This document shows positions 19,625 to 28,449 of a stretch of DNA of 64,000 nt, piece by piece. Source of the stretch: Pseudomonadota bacterium (GTDB taxonomy: Bacteria; Myxococcota_A; Polyangia; Polyangiales; Polyangiaceae). The notes below the pieces were generated by a model that was not told where the DNA came from, did no database searches, and saw nothing but the letters and a program-made list of their open reading frames with translations. A program made the position numbers and the translations under genes. Numbering within the stretch: the first letter of the stretch is position 1; each line of letters opens with the position of its first letter. The stretch lies in contig JAEYYX010000055.1 of assembly GCA_023428245.1 (NCBI GenBank), forward strand, positions 84,805 through 148,804, in the 5' to 3' direction.

Positions 19625-19731
19625 AAAGGTGGATGCGCCTCTCGAGCCGAAGTGACCTGTCTCGTCGCGGAGCTCTGAAGATGTTGAAAAGACCAGCGCG
19701 GCTCGGGGCCGGAGGAGCAGCGCGATGCTGA
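19621..19731 (+). CDS. possible 36-residue leader peptide between binding protein and permease
   Basis: This short frame starts with ATG overlapping the binding-protein stop (ATGA) and ends with TGA overlapping the permease start. The peptide is very basic (SSRSDLSRRGALKMLKRPAR) and has no hydrophobic segment. The precise overlaps at both ends mimic the other junctions in this operon. That supports translation, but the chance of a spurious frame is high. It could simply couple ribosomes from the binding protein to the permease. Confidence 0.3.
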   Translation: MKRWMRLSSRSDLSRRGALKMLKRPARLGAGGAARC

Positions 19732-20690
19732 GCTATATTCTGCGTCGCTTTGCTTACGGAGGGCTCGTCGTCTTGGGCGTGCTCGTCTTTTTGTTCTTCT
19801 TGTTCTTTGCGGTCGCGACACCTGACGACATTGCTCGTCGGTCCGTCGGCGAGAAGGCAACGCCGGCCGTGATCGAGCAGTGGAAGATCAACCACGGCTA
19901 CGATAGGCCCCTTTTCCCTGGGCCGGGCCACTACAAGGACAACCTGTTCGTCCGACACATGACCTCGATGCTCACCTTCGAGCTCGGCAAGAGTGATGCG
20001 GACGGGGTCCCGATCAAACAGCGCATCTTGGAGGGCGCCGGGCCGAGCCTGGCGCTCAGCGTTCCACTTTTCTTCCTCGAGCTGTTCGTCAGCGTTCTTG
20101 TGAGCTTGTTTGTGGCGTTCTTCCGGGAGACCTACTTCGACCGAATCGTACTCGTATTTTCCGTCTTCTCGATGAGCGTCTCAATCCTCCTCTACATCAT
20201 CGGGGGACAGTTCCTGTTCGGTACCGTGCTTCGCTGGTTCCCGCTGAGTGGCTTCGACTCGAGCCCGTCGCTCCTGTTTCGCTTCTTGGCGCTCCCAGTC
20301 TTGGTAGGTGTGTTCGCGTCGTTGGGTTCGAGCATTCGCTTCTATCGCACCGTCTTTCTCGAAGAGGTCCATAAGGACTACGTGCGCACAGCGCGCGCCA
20401 AAGGCGCAAGCGAGCTCCGGGTCATGCTGAAACATGTCCTGCCGAACGCCATGATTCCAATTTTGACCAACGTGGTCATGGCGATACCGTTTCTCTTCAC
20501 GGGCTCGCTCCTGCTCGAGGCCGGCTTCGGGATCCCTGGCCTCGGAGCGCTCACCGTCGAGGCCATCAATGCCAATGACTTCTCGACGCTCCGCGCCATG
20601 GTCTTTATTGGCTCCCTCTTGTTCGTCCTAGGCCAAGTCCTGACCGACATCGCCTATACGCTCGTCGACCCCCGCGTGACCCTGGAGTGA
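19725..20690 (+). CDS. oligopeptide ABC transporter permease (OppB/DppB type)
   Basis: 321 residues. About six membrane helices begin with the typical LSYILRRFAYGGLVVLGVLV. The cytoplasmic EAA loop reads RTARAKGASELRVMLKHVLPNA, the site that docks with the ATPases. The C-terminus ITEVDP-like LTDIAYTLVDPRV is characteristic of OppB/DppB. It forms the heterodimeric channel with the next gene. The second permease starts at the very next base after its stop codon. Family membership is clear; the transported peptide class is not. Confidence 0.94.
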   Translation: MLSYILRRFAYGGLVVLGVLVFLFFLFFAVATPDDIARRSVGEKATPAVIEQWKINHGYDRPLFPGPGHYKDNLFVRHMTSMLTFELGKSDADGVPIKQRILEGAGPSLALSVPLFFLELFVSVLVSLFVAFFRETYFDRIVLVFSVFSMSVSILLYIIGGQFLFGTVLRWFPLSGFDSSPSLLFRFLALPVLVGVFASLGSSIRFYRTVFLEEVHKDYVRTARAKGASELRVMLKHVLPNAMIPILTNVVMAIPFLFTGSLLLEAGFGIPGLGALTVEAINANDFSTLRAMVFIGSLLFVLGQVLTDIAYTLVDPRVTLE

Positions 20691-21743
20691 ATGAGGATGT
20701 CTGAGCTCTTCTCTCCTGGTCCGGTACGCGACGCGCTCACTTCGAGCGTGATCGCTCTGACTGTGCTCGCGCTCGTTATCATCGCCGTCGTCAAGGTGCG
20801 CCAGGATGAACCGCTTTCGGCGAGCTTCGCGGAGGTCTACCGGAGGCGTCGCCTGTCCATCGCGGTCCTGGTTCTTTATTGCTTCATCGCCCTCTTGGAC
20901 TCGATCGCGTGGGTCGGGGGCGGTTCGGTGAGCCAGGGAGACTTAGTCTCGGCGCACGAAGCGCGCAGCGTCGTCGATCGTGTGTTCTCGCGGCCGCGGG
21001 AACGGGGCTACTCGGCGCCCTTCGCGGACAAGGAGTTCTACGAAGGAACACCGCTTGCGGCTCGGCACGTCCTGGGGACGAACGTTCTTGGTGAGGATGT
21101 CCTTTACCTGACGCTGAAGGGGGCGCGTGTGGCGCTTCTGATCGGCGCTGTCACGAGCCTGATCACGATCCCGCTCGCGCTCTTCTTCGGGGTCCTGGCA
21201 GGATATTTCGGGGGGAGGCTCGATGACATCATCTTTTTCATCATGAGCACGCTCGCGTCTATGCCTGGGGTCTTGCTCTTGGTCGCGCTTGTCATGGCTC
21301 TCGGCCAAGGGACACTCAGTGTCTGCATTGCGCTCGGCGTCACGAGCTGGGTCGGGTTTGCTCGCCTCACGCGAGGCGAGACGATGAAGCTGAGACAGGT
21401 CGATTACGTGCTGGCGGCCCGATCGCTCGGGGTACGCCCCGCTCGCATCATCCTCCGTCACATCATCCCGAACCTGCTGCACCTGATCGTCATCACGTTT
21501 GTGCTGCTGTTTTCGGGACTCGTTCTTTCCGAGGCGACCTTGTCTTGGCTCGGCATCGGCGTGGGCGGAAGCTGGGGCCAGATGATCGCGCAGGCCAAGG
21601 ATGAGCTGAGCCGAGATCCGCTGATTTGGTGGAACGTGCTGCCCGCGGGGGTCGCCTTGTTCGCGCTTCTTCTCTGCTTGAACTTGGTGGGCGATGCGCT
21701 CCGAGACGTCCTCGATCCGCGCACTCGGAGGCTCCGAGCATGA
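20691..21743 (+). CDS. oligopeptide ABC transporter permease (OppC/DppC type)
   Basis: 350 residues. The extended N-terminal part carries two helices and a periplasmic loop (REYSAPFADKEFYEG-like). The conserved block HVLGTNVLGEDVLYLTLKGARVALLIG resembles the 'HPLGTDxxGRD' motif of OppC proteins. EAA loop AARSLGVRPARIILRHIIPN couples to the ATPases. The C-terminus is LVGDALRDVLDPRTRR, as in the family. It starts directly after the upstream permease and overlaps the first ATPase gene by ATGA. ATG at 20697 is an alternative start. Confidence 0.94.
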   Translation: MRMSELFSPGPVRDALTSSVIALTVLALVIIAVVKVRQDEPLSASFAEVYRRRRLSIAVLVLYCFIALLDSIAWVGGGSVSQGDLVSAHEARSVVDRVFSRPRERGYSAPFADKEFYEGTPLAARHVLGTNVLGEDVLYLTLKGARVALLIGAVTSLITIPLALFFGVLAGYFGGRLDDIIFFIMSTLASMPGVLLLVALVMALGQGTLSVCIALGVTSWVGFARLTRGETMKLRQVDYVLAARSLGVRPARIILRHIIPNLLHLIVITFVLLFSGLVLSEATLSWLGIGVGGSWGQMIAQAKDELSRDPLIWWNVLPAGVALFALLLCLNLVGDALRDVLDPRTRRLRA

Positions 21744-22708
21744 GCGTGCTCATCGTCAAGGACCTCACGACCTCTCTCCCGACCGGGGAGGGACCCGTGC
21801 CGATCGTGCGGGACGTCTCCTTCGAACTCACGGCTGGGCGTTGTCTCGCGATAGTCGGCGAGAGCGGCTCGGGAAAGTCCATGACCGCGCTCTCGATCCT
21901 CGGGCTCGTGCCGCGTCCCCTGGCCATCACCAGCGGCCAGATCTTGCTCGAAGGGCAGGACCTGGTGCGGCTCAGCGCTGCGGCTCAGCGGCGCGTCCGC
22001 GGCCGCGAGATCGCGATGATCTTTCAGGAACCGATGACGAGCCTGAACCCTGTCATTCGCGTCGGAGAGCAGGTGACCGAGGCGCTTCTTCTCCACGAGA
22101 AGGTTTCGAAAAGGGCCGCCCTTGCGCGCGCCCTTGAGCTTTTCGAGCGCGTCGGAATTCCCGATCCGGCGGCCCGTCTCGAGGCCTATCCCCATCAACT
22201 CTCCGGAGGGTTGAAACAGCGCGCGATGATCGCGATGGCGCTCATCATGCGCCCGAAGGTGCTTCTCGCCGACGAACCAACGACGGCCCTCGACGTCACC
22301 ATCCAAGCGCAGATCTTGAGGCTCCTTCGTGAACTCATGGGAGAGTTCGGAACTGCGCTCCTCCTCATCACCCATGACTTGGGCGTCGTGAACCAGATCG
22401 CCGATGAGGTCGCCGTCTTTTACGCGGGGCGCATCGTGGAGCGCGCGCCTCGAGATCAGTTTTTCAGCGCGCCCGCACATCCTTATTCAGCGGGCCTCTT
22501 GGACGCGCTTCCGGCGCGCGCCAAAAAGGGCGCTCGTCTCCGCGAAATTCCGGGTCACGTTCCCTCTCCGACGAACGTCCCTGCAGGCTGCGCCTTCGGG
22601 CCCAGGTGCCCGAGGCGTGGAGAGGCATGCGAGGTCGTGCCAGAGCTCGAATCGCTCAGGGATGGTGGGCGCCTGGTGGCGTGTTTCTATCCGGAGGAGC
22701 CAGCATGA
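21740..22708 (+). CDS. oligopeptide ABC transporter ATP-binding protein (OppD/DppD type)
   Basis: About 322 residues from the ATG at 21740, which overlaps the permease stop as ATGA. Walker A GESGSGKS, Q-loop IFQEPMTSLNPVIRVG, signature LSGGLKQRAMIAMAL and Walker B LLADEPTTALD are intact. The signature LSGGLKQR departs slightly from the usual LSGGMRQR. The C-terminal oligopeptide domain has PTNVPAGCAFGPRCPRRGEACE, a Cys-containing motif of OppD/F. It pairs with the second ATPase to energise import. Confidence 0.96.
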   Translation: MSVLIVKDLTTSLPTGEGPVPIVRDVSFELTAGRCLAIVGESGSGKSMTALSILGLVPRPLAITSGQILLEGQDLVRLSAAAQRRVRGREIAMIFQEPMTSLNPVIRVGEQVTEALLLHEKVSKRAALARALELFERVGIPDPAARLEAYPHQLSGGLKQRAMIAMALIMRPKVLLADEPTTALDVTIQAQILRLLRELMGEFGTALLLITHDLGVVNQIADEVAVFYAGRIVERAPRDQFFSAPAHPYSAGLLDALPARAKKGARLREIPGHVPSPTNVPAGCAFGPRCPRRGEACEVVPELESLRDGGRLVACFYPEEPA

Positions 22709-23694
22709 CGTTGCTGCAAGTGCGCGACCTCCGGGTTTGGTTCCCGATCCAGAAAGGCCTTTTGCGCCGTGTGGTGGGGCATGTGCGGGCTGTCGATGGT
22801 GTTACCTTCGAGGTGAACGAGGGGGAAACTGTTGCGCTCGTGGGCGAGAGCGGTTGCGGGAAGACGACCGTCGGAAGAGCGATTCTGCGCCTGGTTGAAC
22901 CGACGGACGGTGAAGTCCGGTTCCTCGGCCAAAATGTGGCATCGCTTGACGAAAAAGGACTCCGCACGGTGCGGAAGAATGCCTCGATGGTCTTCCAAGA
23001 TCCGATGACTTCCCTCGATCCGCGCATGCGCGTGATCGACATCGTGGCTGAGGGCATCGATGAGCATGGCCTCGCGGAGGACAAAGAAGATCGAAGGAGA
23101 CGAGTCACGGCGCTCCTCGAGCGGGTCGAGCTCCGCGGCGAGCACCTGACGCGTTATCCCCACGAGTTCTCGGGCGGGCAAAGGCAGCGGATTGGAATTG
23201 CAAGGGCGCTCGCCGTCGAACCCAAACTGATCATTTGTGATGAAGCGGTGAGTGCTCTGGACCTCTCGATCCAGGCTCAGGTCTTGAACCTACTCGATGA
23301 GCTGAAGCGTGGGCTGAACCTAGCCTATCTCTTCATCAGTCACGATTTGGCCGTCGTTCGCCACATCGCGGATCGGGTTTTCGTGATGTACCTCGGCGTG
23401 ATCGTCGAAGAGGGGCCCGCAGAGGCCCTATTTCGGGCCCCGCTGCATCCCTACACCCAGGTCCTCCTGGCCTCGGCTCCTTCGGTGGAGGCCCGTCTGG
23501 GGGCGGTTCCGCTTGAAGGCGACGTGCCGTCCCCCGCGAACCCGCCGTCCGGGTGCCGCTTCCATACCCGCTGTCCGGTCAGGATTGCGCGCTGCTCCGT
23601 AGAGGTCCCTGAGCCGCAGAAGATCCGGCTTCAGACCGTCGCGTGTCACCTCGTCACCCCGGATGATACCCGAGAGCAGGGGGATAACCGGTAA
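22705..23694 (+). CDS. oligopeptide ABC transporter ATP-binding protein (OppF/DppF type)
   Basis: About 329 residues from the ATG at 22705, again an ATGA overlap. Walker A GESGCGKTT, Q-loop VFQDPMTSLDPRMRV, signature FSGGQRQRIGIARAL and Walker B IICDEAVSALD are present. The Walker B is IICDEAVSALDLSIQAQ, as is usual for OppF. The tail has the family motif PANPPSGCRFHTRCP. It completes a five-gene importer (binding protein, two permeases, two ATPases) in the canonical order. Confidence 0.96.
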   Translation: MTLLQVRDLRVWFPIQKGLLRRVVGHVRAVDGVTFEVNEGETVALVGESGCGKTTVGRAILRLVEPTDGEVRFLGQNVASLDEKGLRTVRKNASMVFQDPMTSLDPRMRVIDIVAEGIDEHGLAEDKEDRRRRVTALLERVELRGEHLTRYPHEFSGGQRQRIGIARALAVEPKLIICDEAVSALDLSIQAQVLNLLDELKRGLNLAYLFISHDLAVVRHIADRVFVMYLGVIVEEGPAEALFRAPLHPYTQVLLASAPSVEARLGAVPLEGDVPSPANPPSGCRFHTRCPVRIARCSVEVPEPQKIRLQTVACHLVTPDDTREQGDNR

Positions 23695-23756
23695 CGAATG
23701 CGCGAGGGCCCGGGCTCTGCTCGGAACCTCGGGCAGCTCATGGTAGGCGGGGCGCC

Positions 23757-26288
23757 ATGGTTCGATTGGCAACAGGGTTCGCTTCACGCTGGAAGGGGAT
23801 CGCCCCGAGCCTGGCAGCCTTTGTCCTTTGCGTCCTCGGCGCAGGCTTCTACCTGCGCCACTTGAACCAGAGCTATCGTCTCGAGGAGTGGCTGGCGTTT
23901 CGGCTGCTCGAGATCGGTCTTTGGACTGTGCTTCTGCACGGCTCTCTCGTGCTTGTTGGCGCTCGATTTCTCCGCCTACTCGTCGGTCGAGATGAGCTCG
24001 GCCCCGGAGAGCTATTCCTCCAGTCCTTCGTCCTCGGCATGGGCGCGTTCTCGTTTGCGATGTATTTGGCCGGAGCGCTCTCGCTCTACGCGCCTTGGTT
24101 CGCCGTTTTACTACCTGTAGCCTTCACTGTCGCGGGAGGCAGTGAGGCGCTCTACCTCAGGGGACGGCTCCGGGAGGCGCTCCGACCGGTTCCGACGTCG
24201 TCCGTCGGCGCGAGCCTCTTACGCTACGGCGCTTTCGCTTTCGGTGCGACGATGTTGGTCCTCGTCTATGTCGAGGCTCTCACGCCGAGCTCCTTCAATT
24301 TCGACGCGATTTGGTACCATGTTCCCGTAGCGCAGGATTACGCGCGGCTCGGAAAGATCGTCCCTTTCTACGGCGACAATCACCGCGCCTATCCCCACCT
24401 GACGAGCCTGTTCCAAACCTGGGCGCTCTTGGTTCCGTTCCTCGAGCCGGTGCAGCTCAAGTGGATGCTCATTCTCCATCTCGAGTTCGCCATCGTTGTT
24501 TGGCGCATCGTCGGGGCCGCGGCCATGGCCCGCTACCTGCTCGGAGGACGCAAGATACCGGGTCTTTGGGCCGTATTCTTCCTGTTCCCTTCGATCTTCA
24601 TCTACGACCAGAACATCGGCGGTTCGGCCGATCACTACGTGGGCGTTACGGCGGTTCCGATCTTTCTGGCCCTGATGCGAACCCTGCCCTCCTACCACGC
24701 GGGCTACGCGATCCTGACCGGCGTTGCCGCGGGGCTCCACATTCTCACGAAGTACCAGGCGATCTATTCGGTGGTCGCGGTCGCTGCGTTCGCGAGCTGT
24801 CGCTCCCTCTACGGAGCCCTGTCCCGCATCTATCGAGCGCGCAAGGGACGCCCAGTCCCTGAGGGCGCTCCCTCGTTCCGAGCCCTGCTCAGTGGCCCCG
24901 CCTGGATCCTGCTCTGCGCTCTGGTCGTCTCTGCGCCCCACTTCATCAAGAACACTGTCTACTACCAGAATCCGGTCTACCCCTTCGCACAGAAGATCTT
25001 CCCCTCGAGCTTCGACGACTGGGATCCGCCGGCTCGAGCGGAGAACGTAACGCTTTCGAGCGAGGCTCGAGCGAAGAAGCGGGAGAAGAGTCGTTCGCGA
25101 GCCGGTGAGGATGACGGTCCGCTTCCCACCCAGAAGAGCAGGAAGAAGGACCCCTGGGACTTCGCGTTCGGACCGCGGGGCATCGATTTCAAGCCCCAGG
25201 GGGACGGCCCCCTCGAGAAGGTCGTCTGGTGGCACAAGACGCTCGCTGATTGGCCTTTCTTGACCGGTAACCGCGGGTTCACCGAGGGGCGCCCCTACAT
25301 GGGCGCGGTGTTTGTGCTGTTGATGCCAGCGCTGCTCTTGATCGGGAGATCGCGCCGAGTGTGGCTCGCGACCGGCTACGTGTACGTTGTCTTTTCGGTG
25401 TGGGCGATGACGAGCGCCAACGACCGTTACCTGCTCACTATCCTCTCGTTGCCGATTGGTCTCTGCATGGCGCTGATCGTGCGCGTGGCAGATCTTGGAA
25501 AGCTCGCCCAAGTCGGTTTGTCCTGCCTGCTCGGCGTTCAATTGCTTTGGGGAGCGGACGTGCCCCTTCAGTACGGGGGAGCTCGTTTCGCGGACGCTGT
25601 CTCACTCGTCCGGGCAGGTTATTCGGGGAAGACCCTCGAAGAGCGACTGCGTCATCGGAAAAATGAGATCACTGTCTCGGCCAGCCTCCCCAAAGACGCG
25701 GTGGTCCTTGGACGTTATTACAAATCGCTCTTGGGCTTCGATCGAACGACCCTGAACACCCACGCCGATATCCAGACCTATATCGACTTCAAAAATCTCC
25801 GAAGCCTTGATGACTTCTGGCAAATCTGCCGGGACCGAGGCGTCACTCATCTCCTCTATCCCGATGGGGAACGTCAGCCGGTGCGCGCACACGAACTCGT
25901 GCTGTTCGACGCACTAGTGGAAAAGAGCCACGAGAAGAAGAAGATGTCTGGGCTTGTCATCGCAGAATTGCCGAAGGAGCCTCCCGGCCACACCGAGCCG
26001 TTCTTGGTGCTAGTTCGCGGGGTGCGGGAATATCAAGACGGACTCTACCCGGTGCACCTGCTTTCGTTGGATAGTCGTCGTGAGCAGAAGAAGGGGCCAA
26101 AGCCCCTTCGCCCCTACCGGAAGGAGAACGCGGAGGCGCTCCTCGAGAATGCGAGCGCTGTACTCCTGGGTGGACGCAAAGGTACGTTGGATGGCGCGTC
26201 ACTCGACGACGCATTCTACCGCGTTGAGCGGTTCCGAGGACTCGAGGTCTGGCTCCGCAAGGACGAGGCGGGGGGCGAGGACGAATGA
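23757..26288 (+). CDS. large polytopic membrane protein, GT-C glycosyltransferase-like
   Basis: 843 residues with about 12-13 hydrophobic helices. The first large loop carries PSSFNFDAIWYHVPVAQDYAR, an acidic D..W.H arrangement. It recalls the luminal Asp/Glu motif of GT-C enzymes that use lipid-linked sugars. A hydrophilic Lys/Arg-rich stretch (about residues 425-485, with ARAKKREKSRSRAGEDDG) breaks the helix series. The C-terminal roughly 250 residues are soluble and contain LPKDAVVLGRYYKSLLGF. Such proteins transfer sugars or anchor envelope glycans. The small partner gene downstream overlaps by ATGA. No specific family name is justified. Confidence 0.72.
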   Translation: MVRLATGFASRWKGIAPSLAAFVLCVLGAGFYLRHLNQSYRLEEWLAFRLLEIGLWTVLLHGSLVLVGARFLRLLVGRDELGPGELFLQSFVLGMGAFSFAMYLAGALSLYAPWFAVLLPVAFTVAGGSEALYLRGRLREALRPVPTSSVGASLLRYGAFAFGATMLVLVYVEALTPSSFNFDAIWYHVPVAQDYARLGKIVPFYGDNHRAYPHLTSLFQTWALLVPFLEPVQLKWMLILHLEFAIVVWRIVGAAAMARYLLGGRKIPGLWAVFFLFPSIFIYDQNIGGSADHYVGVTAVPIFLALMRTLPSYHAGYAILTGVAAGLHILTKYQAIYSVVAVAAFASCRSLYGALSRIYRARKGRPVPEGAPSFRALLSGPAWILLCALVVSAPHFIKNTVYYQNPVYPFAQKIFPSSFDDWDPPARAENVTLSSEARAKKREKSRSRAGEDDGPLPTQKSRKKDPWDFAFGPRGIDFKPQGDGPLEKVVWWHKTLADWPFLTGNRGFTEGRPYMGAVFVLLMPALLLIGRSRRVWLATGYVYVVFSVWAMTSANDRYLLTILSLPIGLCMALIVRVADLGKLAQVGLSCLLGVQLLWGADVPLQYGGARFADAVSLVRAGYSGKTLEERLRHRKNEITVSASLPKDAVVLGRYYKSLLGFDRTTLNTHADIQTYIDFKNLRSLDDFWQICRDRGVTHLLYPDGERQPVRAHELVLFDALVEKSHEKKKMSGLVIAELPKEPPGHTEPFLVLVRGVREYQDGLYPVHLLSLDSRREQKKGPKPLRPYRKENAEALLENASAVLLGGRKGTLDGASLDDAFYRVERFRGLEVWLRKDEAGGEDE

Positions 26289-26911
26289 ACGGTCTCTCAA
26301 TCGGTTTCGCAATGGCGGGGCTCACCGTCTTCGTCGCGCTTCGAGCTCGCTATGGAGCAAAGAGCGCGCGGAAGGGGCTCCCCGTGCTCGCGGAAGAGCT
26401 GGGTCTCACGTTCAAGCCGTCTCCTTACAAGACCGGCATAGGAAAATTGATTGGCGTTTTCTCGGGGTTTCGCGTCCTTATCGATCCCGACGACTCACAA
26501 TCCATCCGTATCTCGCTCGAGCAGCCGCTGGACCTCGAGCTCAGAAGTTCAACCGAGCGCCGCCCGCTCAGAAACGGGCAGCGACGTTTCGAGCCGAGTC
26601 TGCGCGAGCTTGCTCGCGCCCTTCCTACCTGTCAGGGCAGTCAAGTAGCCATCGAGCGCTTCGAGGCAGCCGAGAGCGCACCCGAGGTCGCGCGCTTCCT
26701 CAGGCTTCGCACGGTCAAGTCTTTCATTCTGACGGAGAATGGCATCACTCTCCATTTTGATTTCGGGCGCCCGCCGCACCTTCCGCCCAAGATCGTGAAG
26801 GAGTCGTTGACCATCTTTACGCGCCTTCTGGTGGAGCTGGGAGCGGAGTCGGGGCTCTCTTCCGGAGGCGTGAGCTCTGAGAATCCGAGCCCCTCGATCG
26901 AGGTCAGCTGA
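26285..26911 (+). CDS. membrane-anchored protein of unknown function
   Basis: 208 residues. One N-terminal helix (GLSIGFAMAGLTVFVALRARYG) precedes a soluble domain with GLTFKPSPYKTGIGKLIGVFSGFRVLIDPDD. The fold seems alpha/beta, but no motif is recognised. It starts inside the stop of the GT-C-like gene (ATGA), which suggests an accessory subunit of that membrane protein. Its end overlaps the converging RimK-fusion gene by eight bases. Confidence 0.7.
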   Translation: MNGLSIGFAMAGLTVFVALRARYGAKSARKGLPVLAEELGLTFKPSPYKTGIGKLIGVFSGFRVLIDPDDSQSIRISLEQPLDLELRSSTERRPLRNGQRRFEPSLRELARALPTCQGSQVAIERFEAAESAPEVARFLRLRTVKSFILTENGITLHFDFGRPPHLPPKIVKESLTIFTRLLVELGAESGLSSGGVSSENPSPSIEVS

Positions 26912-28280
26912 GCTGCTGTTCGATGGCCTCGATCATAGCTTCGGCGACGCCGATACCCGTCGCCTGTTCGATGCCTTCGAGGCCTGGCGAGGAGTTCACT
27001 TCGAGCAGCAGGGAACCCTGCCTTGACCGGATCATGTCGACGCCCGCTACCCGAAGGCCCATGGTTCGGGCAGCTCGGATCGCGATCGCCTCTTCTTCGC
27101 GCGTGATCGCGATCGGCGAGGCGACGCCGCCCAGATGAAGGTTGGCTCGGAAGTCTCCGTCGGCGGCCGTACGCTCCATGGCGGCGACGACCTTTCCGTT
27201 GATGACGAAGCAGCGCAGATCTTTGCCGCCTGCTTCGCGCACAAACTCTTGAACCAAGAGATTTGCGTTTAAGCTCTTGAAGGCATTGATCACGCTCTCG
27301 GCAGCCTTCTTCGTTTCCGCAAGCACGACACCTCGCCCCTGCGCTCCAGAGAGAAGCTTTACGACGAGCGGGGCTCCGCCGACCATCTTGACCAGGCTCG
27401 CTGTCTCGACAGGCGAATGAGCGAAGCCGCTGGTGGGGATATCGATACCGCGATTCAAGAGGAGCTGAAGTGCGAAGAGTTTGTCGCGCGATTGAGAGAT
27501 GGCGAGCGCGGAGTTCAATGAAAAGACGCCCATCGCCTCGAAATGCCGCGTCAGAGCACAGCCGTAGAAGGTTACCGATGGACGAATCCTCGGTATCACT
27601 GCGTCCAAATCGCTCACATTCTGTCCGCCGCGGTAGTAGACCTGGGGAGCGGCGGCATCGAGCTTCATGTAACAATGTTTGATGTTCAGAAAGGACATCT
27701 CATGCCCCCGAGCACGACCCGCCTCGATGATGCGTCGATTGGAGTAAAGCTCGGGATTGCTCGCGAGAAGCGCGATGCGAAGACCTCGGCTTGGAGGTGG
27801 CGGATCCGACTCGTACGCCGCCTGGAGCACGCTCTCGTCCGGTTGGCCGAGCAAACAGGAGGAGCTTGGGTCGATCAGGGCGCGCTCTGCCATCGCCTCG
27901 CGGCCGAGCAGCATGCGGTAACCCATTGAGTCTCGATTAGAGAGTGTGAGCTCGATGTTCCACTGGTCGCCGCCCAGCGCTAGGGGTACTCGGATTGCAT
28001 AGCGCCGCTCGCTCTCACCGGTCGATGACTTGACCACTCGTCGATCAAGGACCTGTGCCTCCGAGCGAACGACCGCTCTTCGGGTTTTCCTCCGCGGATG
28101 GATCTCAAAGCGGATCCAGAGTTGACCGTTGCGTTCGAAGCGCTCGATGTGGAACGCGTGGATCGCCGATGTCTTGGCGCCGCTGTCGACGCGGGCCAGG
28201 ATGTGCGGGAGCCCGAGGCTCGGGAGGGAGCACCACTCGGTGCTGCCGAGGATCAAACGGCGCAGGGGGCTATCCGGCAT
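26904..28280 (-). CDS. retropepsin-like (RimB) / RimK ATP-grasp fusion
   Basis: About 458 residues from the ATG at 28280. The N-terminal roughly 150 residues match the 'ATP-dependent zinc protease' / retropepsin-like family (PF05618): RVDSGAKTSAIHAFHIERF, with catalytic DSGA at 32-35, and GYRMLLGREAM. The C-terminal part (from about 160) is an ATP-grasp ligase of the RimK type. It has PLVVKLLSGAQGRGVVLAE for nucleotide binding, FVREAGGKDLRCFVINGKVV, and the Mg-binding LLLEVNSSPGLEGIEQATG. RimK adds glutamates to ribosomal protein S6 and other targets. In pseudomonads rimB and rimK are separate neighbouring genes. Here both are one chain, which suggests that addition and removal, or binding, are physically coupled. 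Confidence 0.9.
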   Translation of the reverse strand: MPDSPLRRLILGSTEWCSLPSLGLPHILARVDSGAKTSAIHAFHIERFERNGQLWIRFEIHPRRKTRRAVVRSEAQVLDRRVVKSSTGESERRYAIRVPLALGGDQWNIELTLSNRDSMGYRMLLGREAMAERALIDPSSSCLLGQPDESVLQAAYESDPPPPSRGLRIALLASNPELYSNRRIIEAGRARGHEMSFLNIKHCYMKLDAAAPQVYYRGGQNVSDLDAVIPRIRPSVTFYGCALTRHFEAMGVFSLNSALAISQSRDKLFALQLLLNRGIDIPTSGFAHSPVETASLVKMVGGAPLVVKLLSGAQGRGVVLAETKKAAESVINAFKSLNANLLVQEFVREAGGKDLRCFVINGKVVAAMERTAADGDFRANLHLGGVASPIAITREEEAIAIRAARTMGLRVAGVDMIRSRQGSLLLEVNSSPGLEGIEQATGIGVAEAMIEAIEQQLS

Positions 28281-28350
28281 GGGGGGCTCGCGGGGGGCTC
28301 CGAGTGTGGTCGTCCTGCTCCCCCGCCGGAAGGGGCGTGCCTGGGACCAG

Positions 28351-28380
28351 GGAAAATTCCAGACGAGCAGGAAATATTCC
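28351..28380. promoter_or_regulatory. candidate paired operator upstream of cysD
   Basis: Two near-palindromes, GGAAAATTCC (28351-28360) and GGAAATATTCC (28370-28380), begin 19 bases apart on the same DNA face. They lie about 70 bases before the cysD start in the divergent region shared with the RimK fusion. They are A/T-rich islands in GC-rich DNA. Binding by a regulator of sulfur assimilation is inferred only. Confidence 0.4.
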
Positions 28381-28449
28381 GGGGATCCGGGGCAACCGCC
28401 CCTATTGGCGCCTTTTCCGATGCCCGTGGTGGTACAAACCCCACCGCCC

